Source: Photobacterium sp. CCB-ST2H9 (GTDB taxonomy: Bacteria > Pseudomonadota > Gammaproteobacteria > Enterobacterales > Vibrionaceae). Taken from it: a stretch of 64,000 bases of DNA. Location: positions 744,001 to 808,000 of the forward strand of contig NZ_CP100425.1 in the NCBI RefSeq assembly GCF_023151555.2, written 5' to 3'. The notes under the pieces are model-generated. The model was not told where the DNA came from. It did no database searches and saw nothing but the letters and a program-made list of their open reading frames with translations. Below are positions 1 through 9,359 of this stretch, one piece after another. Position 1 is the stretch's first letter, and every line of letters begins with the position of its first letter. The translations under genes and the position numbers were made by a program.

Positions 1-653
1 CCAAAGTGCTGGGGATGGGGGAAACCGCTCTGAAAGGTTCGGTGGCCTCGTTGCTGAGCCTGGCGACGCTGGCAGTCTATTTGATTTTGGTGCCGCTGCT
101 GGTCTTCTTCCTGCTGAAAGATAAAGATGAAATGCTCAGTACACTGGGCCGGCTGTTACCGAGAAACCGTCGTCTCGCCAGTAAAGTCGGCGAGGAGATG
201 AACGAGCAAATCTCAAACTATATTCGCGGTAAAGTCACGGAAATCATTATCGTCGGTGTTGCCAGCTATATTACCTTTGCTCTGCTTGACCTGCGTTACT
301 CTCTGCTGCTGGCGGTATTGGTGGGGCTTTCCGTTCTGATCCCTTATATCGGTGCTGCGGCCGTGACGGTGCCTGTTGCCATGGTTGGTTTGTTTCAGTG
401 GGGGCTGACACCGGATTTCTGGTGGCTGCTGGTGGCGTACGGCATTATTCAGGCACTGGACGGGAATGTCCTGGTTCCGGTGCTGTTTTCAGAAGCGGTG
501 AACCTCCATCCGGTCGCGATTATTGTATCGGTACTGGTTTTTGGTGGCTTATGGGGTTTCTGGGGTGTCTTTTTCGCGATCCCATTGGCTACACTGGTAA
601 AAGCGGTCTGGCATGCTCTGCCAGCCACTGACCATGCTGAAGATACGCCATAA
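1..653 (+). CDS. AI-2E family transporter (PerM-like), 5' end outside window
   Basis: This is the C-terminal part of a polytopic inner-membrane protein of the AI-2E exporter/PerM family; the reading frame is open to the window edge, so the true start lies upstream and the in-frame GTG at 6 is internal. About five hydrophobic segments are visible. The end carries the family hallmarks: a [10 protein letters not shown] stretch, then an LHP motif and a glycine-rich segment leading to FFAIPLA. Family members have been linked to autoinducer-2 export or sodium/proton exchange, and the substrate cannot be told here. An EamA permease follows 27 bp downstream on the same strand. Confidence 0.88.
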   Translation, partial: KVLGMGETALKGSVASLLSLATLAVYLILVPLLVFFLLKDKDEMLSTLGRLLPRNRRLASKVGEEMNEQISNYIRGKVTEIIIVGVASYITFALLDLRYSLLLAVLVGLSVLIPYIGAAAVTVPVAMVGLFQWGLTPDFWWLLVAYGIIQALDGNVLVPVLFSEAVNLHPVAIIVSVLVFGGLWGFWGVFFAIPLATLVKAVWHALPATDHAEDTP

Positions 654-680
654 CTGACGATTAAATCACGGGAGGGGAGC

Positions 681-1562
681 ATGCCGATACCGTTCAGAGT
701 ATTGATGTTCACCTCCCTGGCCATGCTTGCTTTTGCGGCCAACTCTCTTCTCAACAGAATTGCTCTGTCTGAAACTGACATCGATCCCGCGAGTTTTACC
801 CTGATCCGGTTAGCATCGGGTGCGGTTTTGCTGTGGTTGCTTCATGCGCTGAACACACCGGCACATACACTCAGCGCCAGACCGGCAGGCAGCTGGATCT
901 CTGCTTTTTCTCTGTTTATCTACGCAGCCGGTTTCTCTTTTGCCTATCTGAGCCTGACGGCGGCAACCGGTGCATTGCTGTTATTTGCCGCAGTTCAGAT
1001 CACCATGATGGCCGTCGCGTTATGGCGCGGAGAAAGAATGACAATCTGGCAATTGGCGGGCTTTGTGCTGGCACTGGCTGGTCTGGTCGTCCTTTTGCTC
1101 CCCGGCGTATCTGCGCCTTCCTGGCAGGGGGCAATCCTCATGCTGACGGCCGGAGGCGCATGGGGAATCTATACCCTCAGAGGAAAAGGGGCGAAAGACC
1201 CCCTGCAAATTACGGCTGGAAATTTTCTGCGGGCGGTGCCGATGGCTGTAGTTTGTTGTCTGATTGCTGGGGGGACGCATCTTGATCGGCTTGGCGTGAT
1301 ATATGCCATCCTGTCTGGTGGAATTGCATCCGGTGTCGGATATGCCGTCTGGTACAGTGTTCTGCCTCTGCTGACAGCAATGAGTGCGGCAACCGTTCAG
1401 CTCAGTGTGCCTGTGCTGGCTGCAATGGGCGGGGTTATTTTTCTGTCGGAGTCAGTGAGCACCCGGCTGTTGATTGCCTCAGCAGCAATATTAGGCGGTA
1501 TTGCGGTGGTGTTGTGGTTTAAGCCTGTCCCGCAACCCGAACAAAGCCGGGGCAGGCAATGA
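681..1562 (+). CDS. EamA/DMT family permease
   Basis: A 293-residue inner-membrane protein with about ten hydrophobic helices arranged as two EamA repeats, the usual size for the drug/metabolite transporter superfamily. The N-terminus contains the conserved ANSLLNRIAL segment of the first helix and the second half repeats the glycine-rich GAWGIYTLRGK motif. An SD-like GGAGGGG lies just before the ATG. Substrate unknown; relatives export amino acids or other metabolites. It sits 27 bp after the AI-2E-like gene and converges on bcp. Confidence 0.85.
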   Translation: MPIPFRVLMFTSLAMLAFAANSLLNRIALSETDIDPASFTLIRLASGAVLLWLLHALNTPAHTLSARPAGSWISAFSLFIYAAGFSFAYLSLTAATGALLLFAAVQITMMAVALWRGERMTIWQLAGFVLALAGLVVLLLPGVSAPSWQGAILMLTAGGAWGIYTLRGKGAKDPLQITAGNFLRAVPMAVVCCLIAGGTHLDRLGVIYAILSGGIASGVGYAVWYSVLPLLTAMSAATVQLSVPVLAAMGGVIFLSESVSTRLLIASAAILGGIAVVLWFKPVPQPEQSRGRQ

Positions 1563-1615
1563 AAAAGACCGCATCATGCGGCCTTGTTCCAGACAGACCT
1601 TGTGACTGACAGAAA

Positions 1616-2092
1616 TCAAATGGCATTGTTTTCTTTCAGGTAGTTCAGCACGACTTCGTGGTGATCTTTGGTCTTAAACTTATTGAAGACATGTTCAATC
1701 ACACCGTCTTCGTTGATCAGGAAGCTGATGCGATGGAGGCCATCGTAGATTTTCCCCATGAATTTCTTCTCGCCCCAGACACCGAATTGCTCAGCAACAG
1801 CATGGTCTTCGTCTGACAGCAGGGTAAAGTTCAGCTTGTCGCGCTCGATAAATTTCGGCAGACGCTTCACCGGATCAATGCTGATTCCCAGAACCACCAC
1901 ATTATGCGCATCAAGCTCGGTTTTGCTGTCGCGTAATCCGCAAGCCTGGACGGTGCAGCCCGGTGTCATGGCTTTGGGATAGAAATAAGCGAGAACCTTT
2001 TTCCCTTTGAAATCGTTCAGGCTGACAGGTGCACCATTCTGATCCAGAAGCGTGAATTCAGGTGCGGGAGTTCCTGCAGTCAGGGTTTGCAT
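1616..2092 (-). CDS. bcp: Thioredoxin-dependent thiol peroxidase Bcp
   Basis: A 158-residue cytoplasmic peroxiredoxin of the Bcp/PrxQ group that reduces hydroperoxides using thioredoxin. The active-site segment PGCTVQACGLRD places the peroxidatic Cys at residue 46 and the resolving Cys at 51, the five-residue spacing known for E. coli Bcp. The length is typical. It lies 10 bp after gcvR in the same orientation; the gcvR-bcp pair is common in gammaproteobacteria, so they are probably cotranscribed. Confidence 0.95.
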   Translation of the reverse strand: MQTLTAGTPAPEFTLLDQNGAPVSLNDFKGKKVLAYFYPKAMTPGCTVQACGLRDSKTELDAHNVVVLGISIDPVKRLPKFIERDKLNFTLLSDEDHAVAEQFGVWGEKKFMGKIYDGLHRISFLINEDGVIEHVFNKFKTKDHHEVVLNYLKENNAI

Positions 2093-2102
2093 GTGTTGTT
2101 CC

Positions 2103-2651
2103 TTATTTTTCTTTCGGATTATGGCCGGTAAATGTCACTGTGCCCGTGACTTGTACGGTCTGGCACAAATCTTCAAATTCTTCCTGTAAAGACATCAGGT
2201 TGCAACCTTCCGGCAGGTTGGTACTCAGTTGCAGGGTCAGCTGGTCTTCCCCGCTGTTGTCATCTTCTTCCTGAGAATGGGCACTGAGCGCCGAGATGTC
2301 TATCTGGCGTGTGGCACAGAAATGGGTGAACTTCTCAATGAGTCCCGGGGCATCGTTTCCCTCGACATGGAATTCAGCCGTATAAGGGTAAAAACGGTGT
2401 TCGTGCCGGGTTGTCCGCTTCATCATGGTCAGCAAATCGAGTTGCTGGGCCCGCATTGGGAGCGTTGCCTCGACCCGCGAAATAGACGCGGCCGTACCCG
2501 ACAAAAGCAGGATAAAAGTGAATTCGCTGCCGAAAATCGCCAGCCTGCTGTCTTCAATATTGCAACCGCTCAGGGAGATATGCCGGGTGATTTCATCGGT
2601 AATGCCCGGCCGGTCAGTGCCAATCGCGGTAATAACGAGGTAGTGTTCCAT
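2103..2651 (-). CDS. gcvR: Glycine cleavage system transcriptional repressor GcvR
   Basis: A 182-residue protein of two ACT domains: the first starts at residue 4 (LVITAIGTDRPGI), the second at about 92 (FHVEGNDAPGLIEKFT). In E. coli GcvR has no DNA-binding domain; it binds GcvA and blocks activation of gcvTHP when glycine is scarce. Transcribed divergently from dapA, with 289 bp between the two starts, and followed closely by bcp. Placement next to bcp and dapA is the usual enterobacterial and Vibrio order. Confidence 0.93.
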   Translation of the reverse strand: MEHYLVITAIGTDRPGITDEITRHISLSGCNIEDSRLAIFGSEFTFILLLSGTAASISRVEATLPMRAQQLDLLTMMKRTTRHEHRFYPYTAEFHVEGNDAPGLIEKFTHFCATRQIDISALSAHSQEEDDNSGEDQLTLQLSTNLPEGCNLMSLQEEFEDLCQTVQVTGTVTFTGHNPKEK

Positions 2652-2940
2652 ACAGTTTCACATTGATGACATTCATGCTTGCATGGTAGCACAGCAAACT
2701 TATCTCCTGCCATGAAGTTACAGGGACAAATGATGATATGGTGAGGAAAGATATATTTTGTTGCGTAATGCGCTGCAACTGGCGTAACTCACTGGTTTAA
2801 TCGACTTTTGACAGGGGATCACAGGCTGGGCAATGAAGGATACATTCTGGCCATCTATGACAGCTATTTTACATTCTGCTCGCTTGTGTTTACTGTCACT
2901 GAAAAGTACCATGAGAAATCAATAAAAAAGGGAGATCGAC

Positions 2941-3837
2941 ATGTTTACTGGTAGCATGGTAGCGCTAGTTACGCCCTTGGATGAAGTCGGTGAAGTAGAT
3001 TACGCCAGCCTGAAATCCTTGGTTGAATATCATATTGCAGCAGGCACAGATGCTCTGGTTGCTGTAGGAACCACAGGCGAGTCCGCCACGCTGACTGTGG
3101 AAGAGCACGTGAAAGTGGTGCTGAAGACAGTCGATTTTGCTCAGGGCCGTATCCCTGTCATTGCCGGTACAGGCGCCAATGCCACCCATGAAGCCATCAC
3201 TTTCAGTAAACTTTTCTCCGGTACGGGTGTTGCCGCTTGCCTGACAGTGACTCCTTACTATAACAAACCGACGCAGGAAGGCTTGTATCAGCACTTCAAG
3301 GCGATTTCTGAAGCCACAGACCTGCCGCAAATTCTGTACAACGTACCGGGTCGTACTTCTGTCGATATGCTGCCGGAAACTGTGGCACGCCTGTCTAAGC
3401 TGGATAACATCATCGGAATTAAAGATGCGACCGGCGATTTGTCCCGTGTAGCAAAAACTCGGGAACTTTGCGGCGAAGATTTCCTCCAATTCAGCGGTGA
3501 TGATGCAACAGGTCTGGAATTTGTCGCGCTTGGCGGACATGGCGTCATTTCAGTGACTGCAAATATTGCAGCTGAGGATATGGCAACGATGTTCCGGCTG
3601 GCACTGAATGGCGAGATTGAAGCTGCGAAAGCCATTGACGCAAAATTAATGCCATTGCACAAGAACCTGTTTGTTGAGTCCAATCCCATTCCGGTGAAAT
3701 GGGCAGCACACAAAATGGGGCTGATCCAGCACGGTACATTACGTCTGCCGTTGACGCCGCTGAGCAAAGAGGCTGAACCTGTTGTGTTGCAAGCGTTGAA
3801 AGATGCGAAACTGCTGCCTTCACTGGCCACCGCATAG
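2941..3837 (+). CDS. dapA: 4-hydroxy-tetrahydrodipicolinate synthase
   Basis: Condenses pyruvate with aspartate semialdehyde, the first committed step of lysine and diaminopimelate synthesis, in the cytoplasm. The 298-residue TIM-barrel protein has every catalytic residue at the E. coli position: T44 and T45 in VGTTGES, Y133 and R138 in LYNVPGRTS, and the Schiff-base lysine K161 in [10 protein letters not shown] good ribosome-binding site (AGGGAG) sits 6 nt before the ATG. bamC follows after 17 bp, an operon arrangement shared with E. coli. Confidence 0.97.
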   Translation: MFTGSMVALVTPLDEVGEVDYASLKSLVEYHIAAGTDALVAVGTTGESATLTVEEHVKVVLKTVDFAQGRIPVIAGTGANATHEAITFSKLFSGTGVAACLTVTPYYNKPTQEGLYQHFKAISEATDLPQILYNVPGRTSVDMLPETVARLSKLDNIIGIKDATGDLSRVAKTRELCGEDFLQFSGDDATGLEFVALGGHGVISVTANIAAEDMATMFRLALNGEIEAAKAIDAKLMPLHKNLFVESNPIPVKWAAHKMGLIQHGTLRLPLTPLSKEAEPVVLQALKDAKLLPSLATA

Positions 3838-3854
3838 GAACGTAAGAGCTCTAC

Positions 3855-4886
3855 ATGAATGTGAATTACAGGCTGGCAGTTACGGCTGTCATGGTCGCTA
3901 CACTGGCTGGCTGTTCGGGTGGTGCTGAGCGCCGCCGTCAGGCAAATCAGGACTTTAATTATCTGGAAACTGTACCGCTCAGCAGCTGGAACAGCCCGAG
4001 CAGCGGTGCGGCGACGGTGTCTGGCGAGTATGCCATTCCGGCTGCCGACTATTCTGGTGCCATTGGTAAAGCGGTTGATATTCGTCCACCGCAACAGGTA
4101 CTCGCGCTCATTCCGGGCGCCCGAACTGTCCATAATTCCGATGGTACGGTGAGCCTGCAACTGGTTAAAGCTGAAGAATTGAATGAACTCTGGACCCTGA
4201 CCAAACGTCTTGGGAAAGAGCGGAATATTCCATTTGATGTTGATACCGCGCAGACCCTGGAAACCAGTTGGGTTCAGTGGAACAACGAGGATGAAGACAC
4301 TGAAATCAGCAGCCGATACCGGATTACCCGTTCCAGCGAGAATGGCCAGAACCTGTATACCATTAAACTGCTGGACTGGCGTGAAGCGGGTGTCGACAAG
4401 ACGGTGAGTCTCGGGAATCAGGAACGTTACAGTATCCTGATGACGAATCTGGTCATGGCGAAATACGACGCATATGAGCGTGAGAAAGCCCGCGTGCGGG
4501 CACAGGAACTGGTCAAGCAGATCTCAATCAGTATGGGCCGTGATCGCAGCGGTTTACCCGTGATTATTGCGCGTGCGCCTTACAATGTTTTCTGGGAACG
4601 CTTGCCAAGCCTCCTGCAGGCGCTGGGTTTCACCGTTGATGGCAGAAACCGTTCTCAGGGTACAGTTGATGTTTCTTTCCGTTCACCGGGTGATGATTTC
4701 TGGACCGAACTCGGTATTCAGCCGCTTCAGCTGTCGAATCGTGATTATGATTTGCAGCTGGGTGATCTGGGGAACCGGACCTCAATTACCGTCACAGATG
4801 AAGATGGTAAGCCGATCACTGAGGAAGCGCTGGAAAGTTTAGCGCCGGTACTGGCAGCTGTGATTGATAAAGAGAATCAGCGCTGA
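3855..4886 (+). CDS. bamC: Outer membrane assembly lipoprotein BamC
   Basis: A lipoprotein subunit of the Bam machine that inserts beta-barrel proteins in the outer membrane. The signal peptide ends in a lipobox (TLAGC, Cys20). The mature protein shows the unstructured N-terminal lasso (FNYLETVPL and a region to about residue 90) followed by two helix-grip domains. At 343 residues it is close to the family length. It is cotranscribed with dapA, 17 bp apart, and ends at a strong bidirectional hairpin shared with lipA. Confidence 0.94.
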   Translation: MNVNYRLAVTAVMVATLAGCSGGAERRRQANQDFNYLETVPLSSWNSPSSGAATVSGEYAIPAADYSGAIGKAVDIRPPQQVLALIPGARTVHNSDGTVSLQLVKAEELNELWTLTKRLGKERNIPFDVDTAQTLETSWVQWNNEDEDTEISSRYRITRSSENGQNLYTIKLLDWREAGVDKTVSLGNQERYSILMTNLVMAKYDAYEREKARVRAQELVKQISISMGRDRSGLPVIIARAPYNVFWERLPSLLQALGFTVDGRNRSQGTVDVSFRSPGDDFWTELGIQPLQLSNRDYDLQLGDLGNRTSITVTDEDGKPITEEALESLAPVLAAVIDKENQR

Positions 4887-4928
4887 CAGAGCAGGGAACA
4901 GTACAGTTACAGAACTGAGTTCAAAAAT

Positions 4929-4969
4929 AAAAACGCTTCGGTATGTCACAGACTCCGAAGCGTTTTTTT
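4929..4969. terminator. Bidirectional rho-independent terminator, bamC/lipA
   Basis: An 11-bp stem AAACGCTTCGG pairs with its inverted copy across a 13-nt loop. It is followed by seven T on the plus strand and is T-rich on the minus strand too, so it can end both bamC and lipA. Confidence 0.85.
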
Positions 4970-5041
4970 ATGGGATCCAACTGGGGACGAAGCACGGGAA
5001 TCAGAGGCGTCATGTCACCATACGATTCCCGACTTGTGTGA

Positions 5042-6013
5042 TTATTTCACTTCTTCGCCTTTTGCCTGCAGGTCGGCATGGTAAGACGAGCGGACAAACG
5101 GACCACAGGCCGCATGGGTAAAGCCCAGCTCCAGTGCAATTTCTTTGAGCTCATCAAACTCTGATGGCGGCACATAACGTTCAACAGGCAAGTGGTGGCG
5201 GCTTGGTGCCAGGTACTGACCTAAGGTCAGCATCGTTACGCCGTGTGCACGCAGATCCTTGAGGACTTCAATGATCTCTTCTTTGGTTTCACCCAGACCC
5301 ATCATCAGGCCGGATTTTGTCGGAACGTTCGGATGCATTTCACCGAATTTCTTCAGCAGATCCAGCGACCACTGGTAGTTCGCACCCGGACGGGCCTTGC
5401 GGTATAAGCGTGGCGCAGTTTCCAGGTTATGGTTGAAGACATCCGGCGGATTATCACGCAGGATTTCCAGCGCACGATCCATCCGGCCACGGAAATCAGG
5501 GACAAGGGTTTCGATCTTGATTTCAGGGCTCTTCACGCGAATTTCACGGATACAGTCAGCAAAGTGCTGTGCACCGCCGTCACGCAGATCATCGCGGTCA
5601 ACGGATGTGACAACCACGTAGCGCAGCTTCATATCAGCGATGGTCTGAGCCAAATGAACCGGCTCTTCAGCACTTGGCGGCAGCGGACGGCCATGGGCAA
5701 CGTCACAGAACGGGCATCGACGGGTACAGATGGCACCCAGAATCATGAAGGTGGCCGTACCGTGACTAAAGCACTCTGCCAGGTTCGGACAGGATGCCTC
5801 TTCACAGACCGAGTGCAGGTTGTTCTTACGCATCGCGTCCTTGATGTCCCGGATACGTTGGGTATCCGCCGGCAGTTTGATTTTCATCCACTCCGGTTTA
5901 CGCAGCATTTCACGGGGTTTTTCTTCCGCTTCCATGTTACGTACTGGGATCAGGGCCATTTTGTCGGCGTCACGATATTTGACACCTGGTTCTATTACGA
6001 TCGGTTTGCTCAT
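5042..6013 (-). CDS. lipA: Lipoyl synthase
   Basis: A radical-SAM enzyme that inserts two sulfurs into octanoyl-protein to make lipoate. From the chosen ATG it is 323 residues. The auxiliary-cluster cysteines are C70, C75 and C81 ([12 protein letters not shown]), and the radical-SAM CxxxCxxC is C96, C100, C103 (CTRRCPFC). The C-terminal serine ligand sits in [10 protein letters not shown] start at [10 protein letters not shown] rather than an in-frame ATG 8 codons upstream, because the latter would run into the end of lipB. lipB lies immediately upstream on the same strand. Confidence 0.97.
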   Translation of the reverse strand: MSKPIVIEPGVKYRDADKMALIPVRNMEAEEKPREMLRKPEWMKIKLPADTQRIRDIKDAMRKNNLHSVCEEASCPNLAECFSHGTATFMILGAICTRRCPFCDVAHGRPLPPSAEEPVHLAQTIADMKLRYVVVTSVDRDDLRDGGAQHFADCIREIRVKSPEIKIETLVPDFRGRMDRALEILRDNPPDVFNHNLETAPRLYRKARPGANYQWSLDLLKKFGEMHPNVPTKSGLMMGLGETKEEIIEVLKDLRAHGVTMLTLGQYLAPSRHHLPVERYVPPSEFDELKEIALELGFTHAACGPFVRSSYHADLQAKGEEVK

Positions 6014-6015
6014 GA

Positions 6016-6672
6016 TTAATTGCTTTCCGTTATCCACTCTATGCTCTGGTAATCGAGCAAATTCACTAACTCATCGACAAGTATAGGTTGCACATCAGCC
6101 AGTTCTGTAGGGCCATTGAACATAGCCAGCTGAGTCATTTCCATACCCGCATAGCCACAGGGATTGATGCGCATGAAAGGCGATAAATCCATGTTGACGT
6201 TGAGGGCCAGGCCATGAAAAGAACAGCCGCGACGGATACGTAGACCGAGTGAGCAGATTTTTTTGCCGTCGACATAGACACCAGGGGCGTCCGGACGGGC
6301 ATTAGAGGTTACCCCGAAACGGGATAGCGTGTTGATTACTGTGTTTTCAATGTGCGTGACCAGCTCACGGACGCCCAGTTTGAGGCGGCGCAGATCGAGC
6401 AGAAGATACATCATTTGCTGCCCCGGGCCATGATAGGTCACTTGTCCACCGCGATCACTCTGAAAAATAGGGATATCACCAGGATTCAGCACGTGCTCGG
6501 CTTTGCCGGCTTGCCCCTGAGTAAAAACGGGAAGGTGCTCAACCAGCCAGATCTCATCGACGGTGTCGTCATCGCGATCGGCGGTAAAATCATGCATGGC
6601 CTCATAAGTGACAGAATAGTCTTTCAGGCCCAGGTTGCGGACAATGAGATTTCTTTGCACATTCACACCCAT
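6016..6672 (-). CDS. lipB: Octanoyl-ACP:protein octanoyltransferase
   Basis: Transfers octanoate from ACP to lipoyl domains, the step before LipA. Catalytic Cys172 (RINPCGYAG) and Lys138 ([10 protein letters not shown]) match the E. coli pair. The frame extends upstream to a TTG at 6756 (246 aa), but the ATG at 6672 gives 218 residues, the family length, and lies downstream of a TATAAT-type promoter, so I choose it. It ends 2 bp before lipA. Confidence 0.95.
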   Translation of the reverse strand: MGVNVQRNLIVRNLGLKDYSVTYEAMHDFTADRDDDTVDEIWLVEHLPVFTQGQAGKAEHVLNPGDIPIFQSDRGGQVTYHGPGQQMMYLLLDLRRLKLGVRELVTHIENTVINTLSRFGVTSNARPDAPGVYVDGKKICSLGLRIRRGCSFHGLALNVNMDLSPFMRINPCGYAGMEMTQLAMFNGPTELADVQPILVDELVNLLDYQSIEWITESN

Positions 6673-6720
6673 GTTGTCTGTCGGGATCTGCTGCGAGTCA
6701 GAAGATACCAATAATGGTGC

Positions 6721-6754
6721 ATTATAAAACTTGGCGGCTGAAATTTCAGCCGCC
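6721..6754 (-). promoter_or_regulatory. Candidate lipB promoter with a perfect 22-bp palindrome
   Basis: On the minus strand a consensus -10 TATAAT occupies 6726-6721. Seventeen bases further upstream is CTGAAA (4/6 match to the -35 consensus), which falls inside a perfect palindrome at 6733-6754 made of GGCGGCTGAAA and its inverted copy. The palindrome could be an operator over the -35 or a weak terminator for ybeD; neither is proven. Confidence 0.45.
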
Positions 6755-6776
6755 AATTGCTCGGTAGGACCAGGTC

Positions 6777-7052
6777 TCAGAGGACGACACGGACAATCTC
6801 AATCTCGCCCAGTTCCTTATAAAGCGTTTCAACCTGCTCAATGTGAGTCGCTGTGATTGTAATTGAAACGGCACTGTAAGTGCCTTTGCCGCTTGGTTTC
6901 ACCAACGGCGTGTAGTCACCTGGCGCATGGCGTTGAATCACTTCTACCACCAGGTCCGGCAGTTCAGGCTTATTAAAGCCCATTACCTTGTAGGTAAACT
7001 GACAAGGGAACTCGAGTAAATCTTTAAGTTTTGGCTGTTCTTGCTGTTGCAT
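6777..7052 (-). CDS. ybeD: DUF493 family protein YbeD
   Basis: A 91-residue cytoplasmic protein of the YbeD/DUF493 family, with an ACT-like alpha/beta fold and unknown function. It shows the conserved [14 protein letters not shown] core and the [18 protein letters not shown] segment. The frame is open 28 codons further upstream, but the ATG at 7052 ([13 protein letters not shown]) matches the E. coli protein of 87 residues. It lies between dacA and lipB, its standard place, but a terminator separates it from dacA. Confidence 0.92.
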   Translation of the reverse strand: MQQQEQPKLKDLLEFPCQFTYKVMGFNKPELPDLVVEVIQRHAPGDYTPLVKPSGKGTYSAVSITITATHIEQVETLYKELGEIEIVRVVL

Positions 7053-7180
7053 GCTGAACTCCCGGAAATGTATGCGGTGTATCACAATTAAGGGCAGCAT
7101 ATTAATGGCTCGCCGTCCAGAACACAAGTCATGCAAAGGGAACGGAACAGTACAAACGATGCCATCAGCGGGTTAAAAAG

Positions 7181-7207
7181 AAAAAGGACAGCGAGGCTGT
7201 CCTTTTT
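7181..7207 (-). terminator. Terminator after dacA
   Basis: Stem AAAAAGGACAGC and its inverted copy with a very short loop at 7181-7207. Read on the minus strand it ends in five T just 13 bp past the dacA stop. It is near-symmetric and so may work in both directions. Confidence 0.8.
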
Positions 7208-7220
7208 CATGCGAAAGCGA

Positions 7221-8396
7221 TTAGCTCAGCCAGCCCTTAAACAACAAGACGATATAATCAATCAGACGGCTGAAAATGCCTCCCTGATTGACATCGTTCA
7301 GTGCCAGCAGCGGGTATTCAGCAACATCGTCATCGCCCAGGCGGTAGTACAGTTTACCGACAACATCGCCTTTGTGGATTGGCGCTTTCAACTCTTTTTC
7401 CAGCACAAAGTTGGCTTTCAGATCTTTGACCGAACCACGCGGCAGCGTGACGAAAGTATCCTGACTGACACCCAGTGAGACTTCATCCGTGTCACCCATC
7501 CAGACTTTTTCAGTCACGAAGGTCTCGTTGGCTTTATGCGGAGAAACGGTTTCGAAAAAGCGGAAACCATAGTTCAGCAGCTTTTTACTTTCAGCTTTAC
7601 GGGCGTTGGCATTTTTGGTGCCCATCACAACAGCGATCAGACGCATCTGACCTTCGGTTGCAGTACTGACCAGGCTGTATCCGGCGTTATCCGTATGGCC
7701 GGTTTTCAGACCATCCACATTCAGGCTCTTGTCCCACAGCAGGCTGTTTCGGTTGAACTGCTCAATGCCGTTATAGCGGAAAGATTTTTCCTTATAGATT
7801 GCGAACTCGTCCGGCACGTCACGGATCAGGCCCTGTGCCAGCAGCGCCATGTCATAAGGGGTGGTGAACAGATTGGCATTATCCAGACCGTGTACGTTGG
7901 CAAAATGGGTGGAATCCATCCCCAGTGTTTTTGCCCATCCGTTCATCAAATCGACAAAAGAGTCTTCAGAACCAGCCACATGTTCGGCCATGGCAACACA
8001 AGCATCATTGCCTGACTGAATGATGATACCGCGGTTGAGGTCAGACACTTTGACTTCACTACCAACCTCGATAAACATTTTGGATGAGCCAGGGAAGTTT
8101 TTCGCCCAGGCATTTTTACTGACCACAACAGTATCATCCATAGAGATGTTACCGCGTTTGATTTCCTGACCGATGACATAACTGGTCATCATCTTGGTCA
8201 GGCTCGCAGGCGGCAGCTTCTGGTATTCATTTTGTCCGGCCAGAATTTTGCCTGAATGGTAATCCATCAGGACATAACCTTTAGCGGCTATCTGCGGGGC
8301 TTCTGGAACAACGGCTGGTGCCGCTGTCGCGGAAAGGCTTGTCATCAAAACGGCAGAGGCTGTGACAGAGCGAAAAAATGCAGCAGATTTATTCAT
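7221..8396 (-). CDS. dacA: D-alanyl-D-alanine carboxypeptidase (PBP5-type)
   Basis: A periplasmic low-molecular-weight penicillin-binding protein that trims the terminal D-Ala of peptidoglycan. From the ATG at 8396 it is 391 residues with a signal peptide cleaved after about residue 26 (SATAA). Penicillin-binding motifs are S65-L-T-K68, S128-G-N130 and K231-T-G233. The C-terminus (SRLIDYIVLLFKGWLS) is the amphipathic helix that anchors PBP5 to the inner membrane. The upstream GTG (8438) would only prefix the signal peptide and is not used. It follows rlpA by 150 bp. Confidence 0.96.
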   Translation of the reverse strand: MNKSAAFFRSVTASAVLMTSLSATAAPAVVPEAPQIAAKGYVLMDYHSGKILAGQNEYQKLPPASLTKMMTSYVIGQEIKRGNISMDDTVVVSKNAWAKNFPGSSKMFIEVGSEVKVSDLNRGIIIQSGNDACVAMAEHVAGSEDSFVDLMNGWAKTLGMDSTHFANVHGLDNANLFTTPYDMALLAQGLIRDVPDEFAIYKEKSFRYNGIEQFNRNSLLWDKSLNVDGLKTGHTDNAGYSLVSTATEGQMRLIAVVMGTKNANARKAESKKLLNYGFRFFETVSPHKANETFVTEKVWMGDTDEVSLGVSQDTFVTLPRGSVKDLKANFVLEKELKAPIHKGDVVGKLYYRLGDDDVAEYPLLALNDVNQGGIFSRLIDYIVLLFKGWLS

Positions 8397-8546
8397 GATA
8401 GTTGTTACTTGGATTGCGGATAACAAAATTGGAACCACTATATCAGATTGAGTCCTGATAAACAGTTCTCAACCCGACGATATAAGGGCCCACACAAGAA
8501 TCTTATGAAATTTTTACATACTTTTGTCAGACTTCAGGTTGGCAAA

Positions 8547-9359
8547 TTAGTTCAACTCGCGCAACTCGGATACCACAAAAGCTTCCGGGAACTGTGATGC
8601 TCTGGCTTGATCACGTAAATGTTCAGCCTCCTGTGAGTCCAGATAGGGCCCCAGGCGCAGCCGGTATACCGCTGCGGATTTTGCTTTTTTCAGTTCCACC
8701 TGAGTATTGAATTCAGTTTTGAGCTTCTGAGCTGCAGCCTGTGCTTTGCTCAGATCGCTGAATGCCGCGAGTTGAACGAAAAACCATCTCGGGTTGGCAC
8801 TTTGCCACTCTGCCTTGTCTGGCTTGGGCATCTGAATCAGTTCAATGCTGACCGGTGCAGTGCCATGACCAATCACGTCCAGTTTGGTCGCGGCAGCCAT
8901 ACTGAGGTCGATAATTCGTCCTTCGTGGAATGGACCACGGTCGTTTACCCGGACGATGGCGGTTTTGCCGTTATTTCTGTTGGTGACTCTGACATAGCTC
9001 GGCAACGGCAGGGTTTTATGCGCTGCCGTCATGGAATACATATCGTAAATTTCGCCGTTCGAGGTTTGATGGCCGTGAAATTTTTTGCCGTACCAGGAGG
9101 CCAGTCCCTCTTGCGTGAAAGGCTGATCAGACGGCAAAATCGTGTAATGCTGACCATTGAGATTGTAATTCACATTACCGGCCAGACTTTTAGCTTCATA
9201 TCTTGGCTGGGCATCTTCAATATGATCCAGTGTCGGAGAGCTGTCCGGTGCACGGTCTTCTTTGATTTGATACCGATCTGAAGTCGATGTGGTGCTACAC
9301 CCGGCCAGCAGCAGGGTGAAGCACAGAGAGAAAATGAACGATTGAGAAGCAATGCGCAT
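8547..9359 (-). CDS. rlpA: Septal ring lytic transglycosylase lipoprotein RlpA
   Basis: An outer-membrane lipoprotein with a lipobox at residues 17-21 (LLAGC). It has a double-psi beta-barrel domain (GLASWYGKKFHG to IIDLSMAAATKL, about 86-168) and a C-terminal SPOR domain (WFFVQLAAF onward, about 192-265) that binds denuded glycan. In Pseudomonas RlpA cleaves such glycan; in E. coli it is not known to be active. Its ATG overlaps the rodA stop (ATGA), indicating translational coupling. Confidence 0.95.
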   Translation of the reverse strand: MRIASQSFIFSLCFTLLLAGCSTTSTSDRYQIKEDRAPDSSPTLDHIEDAQPRYEAKSLAGNVNYNLNGQHYTILPSDQPFTQEGLASWYGKKFHGHQTSNGEIYDMYSMTAAHKTLPLPSYVRVTNRNNGKTAIVRVNDRGPFHEGRIIDLSMAAATKLDVIGHGTAPVSIELIQMPKPDKAEWQSANPRWFFVQLAAFSDLSKAQAAAQKLKTEFNTQVELKKAKSAAVYRLRLGPYLDSQEAEHLRDQARASQFPEAFVVSELRELN

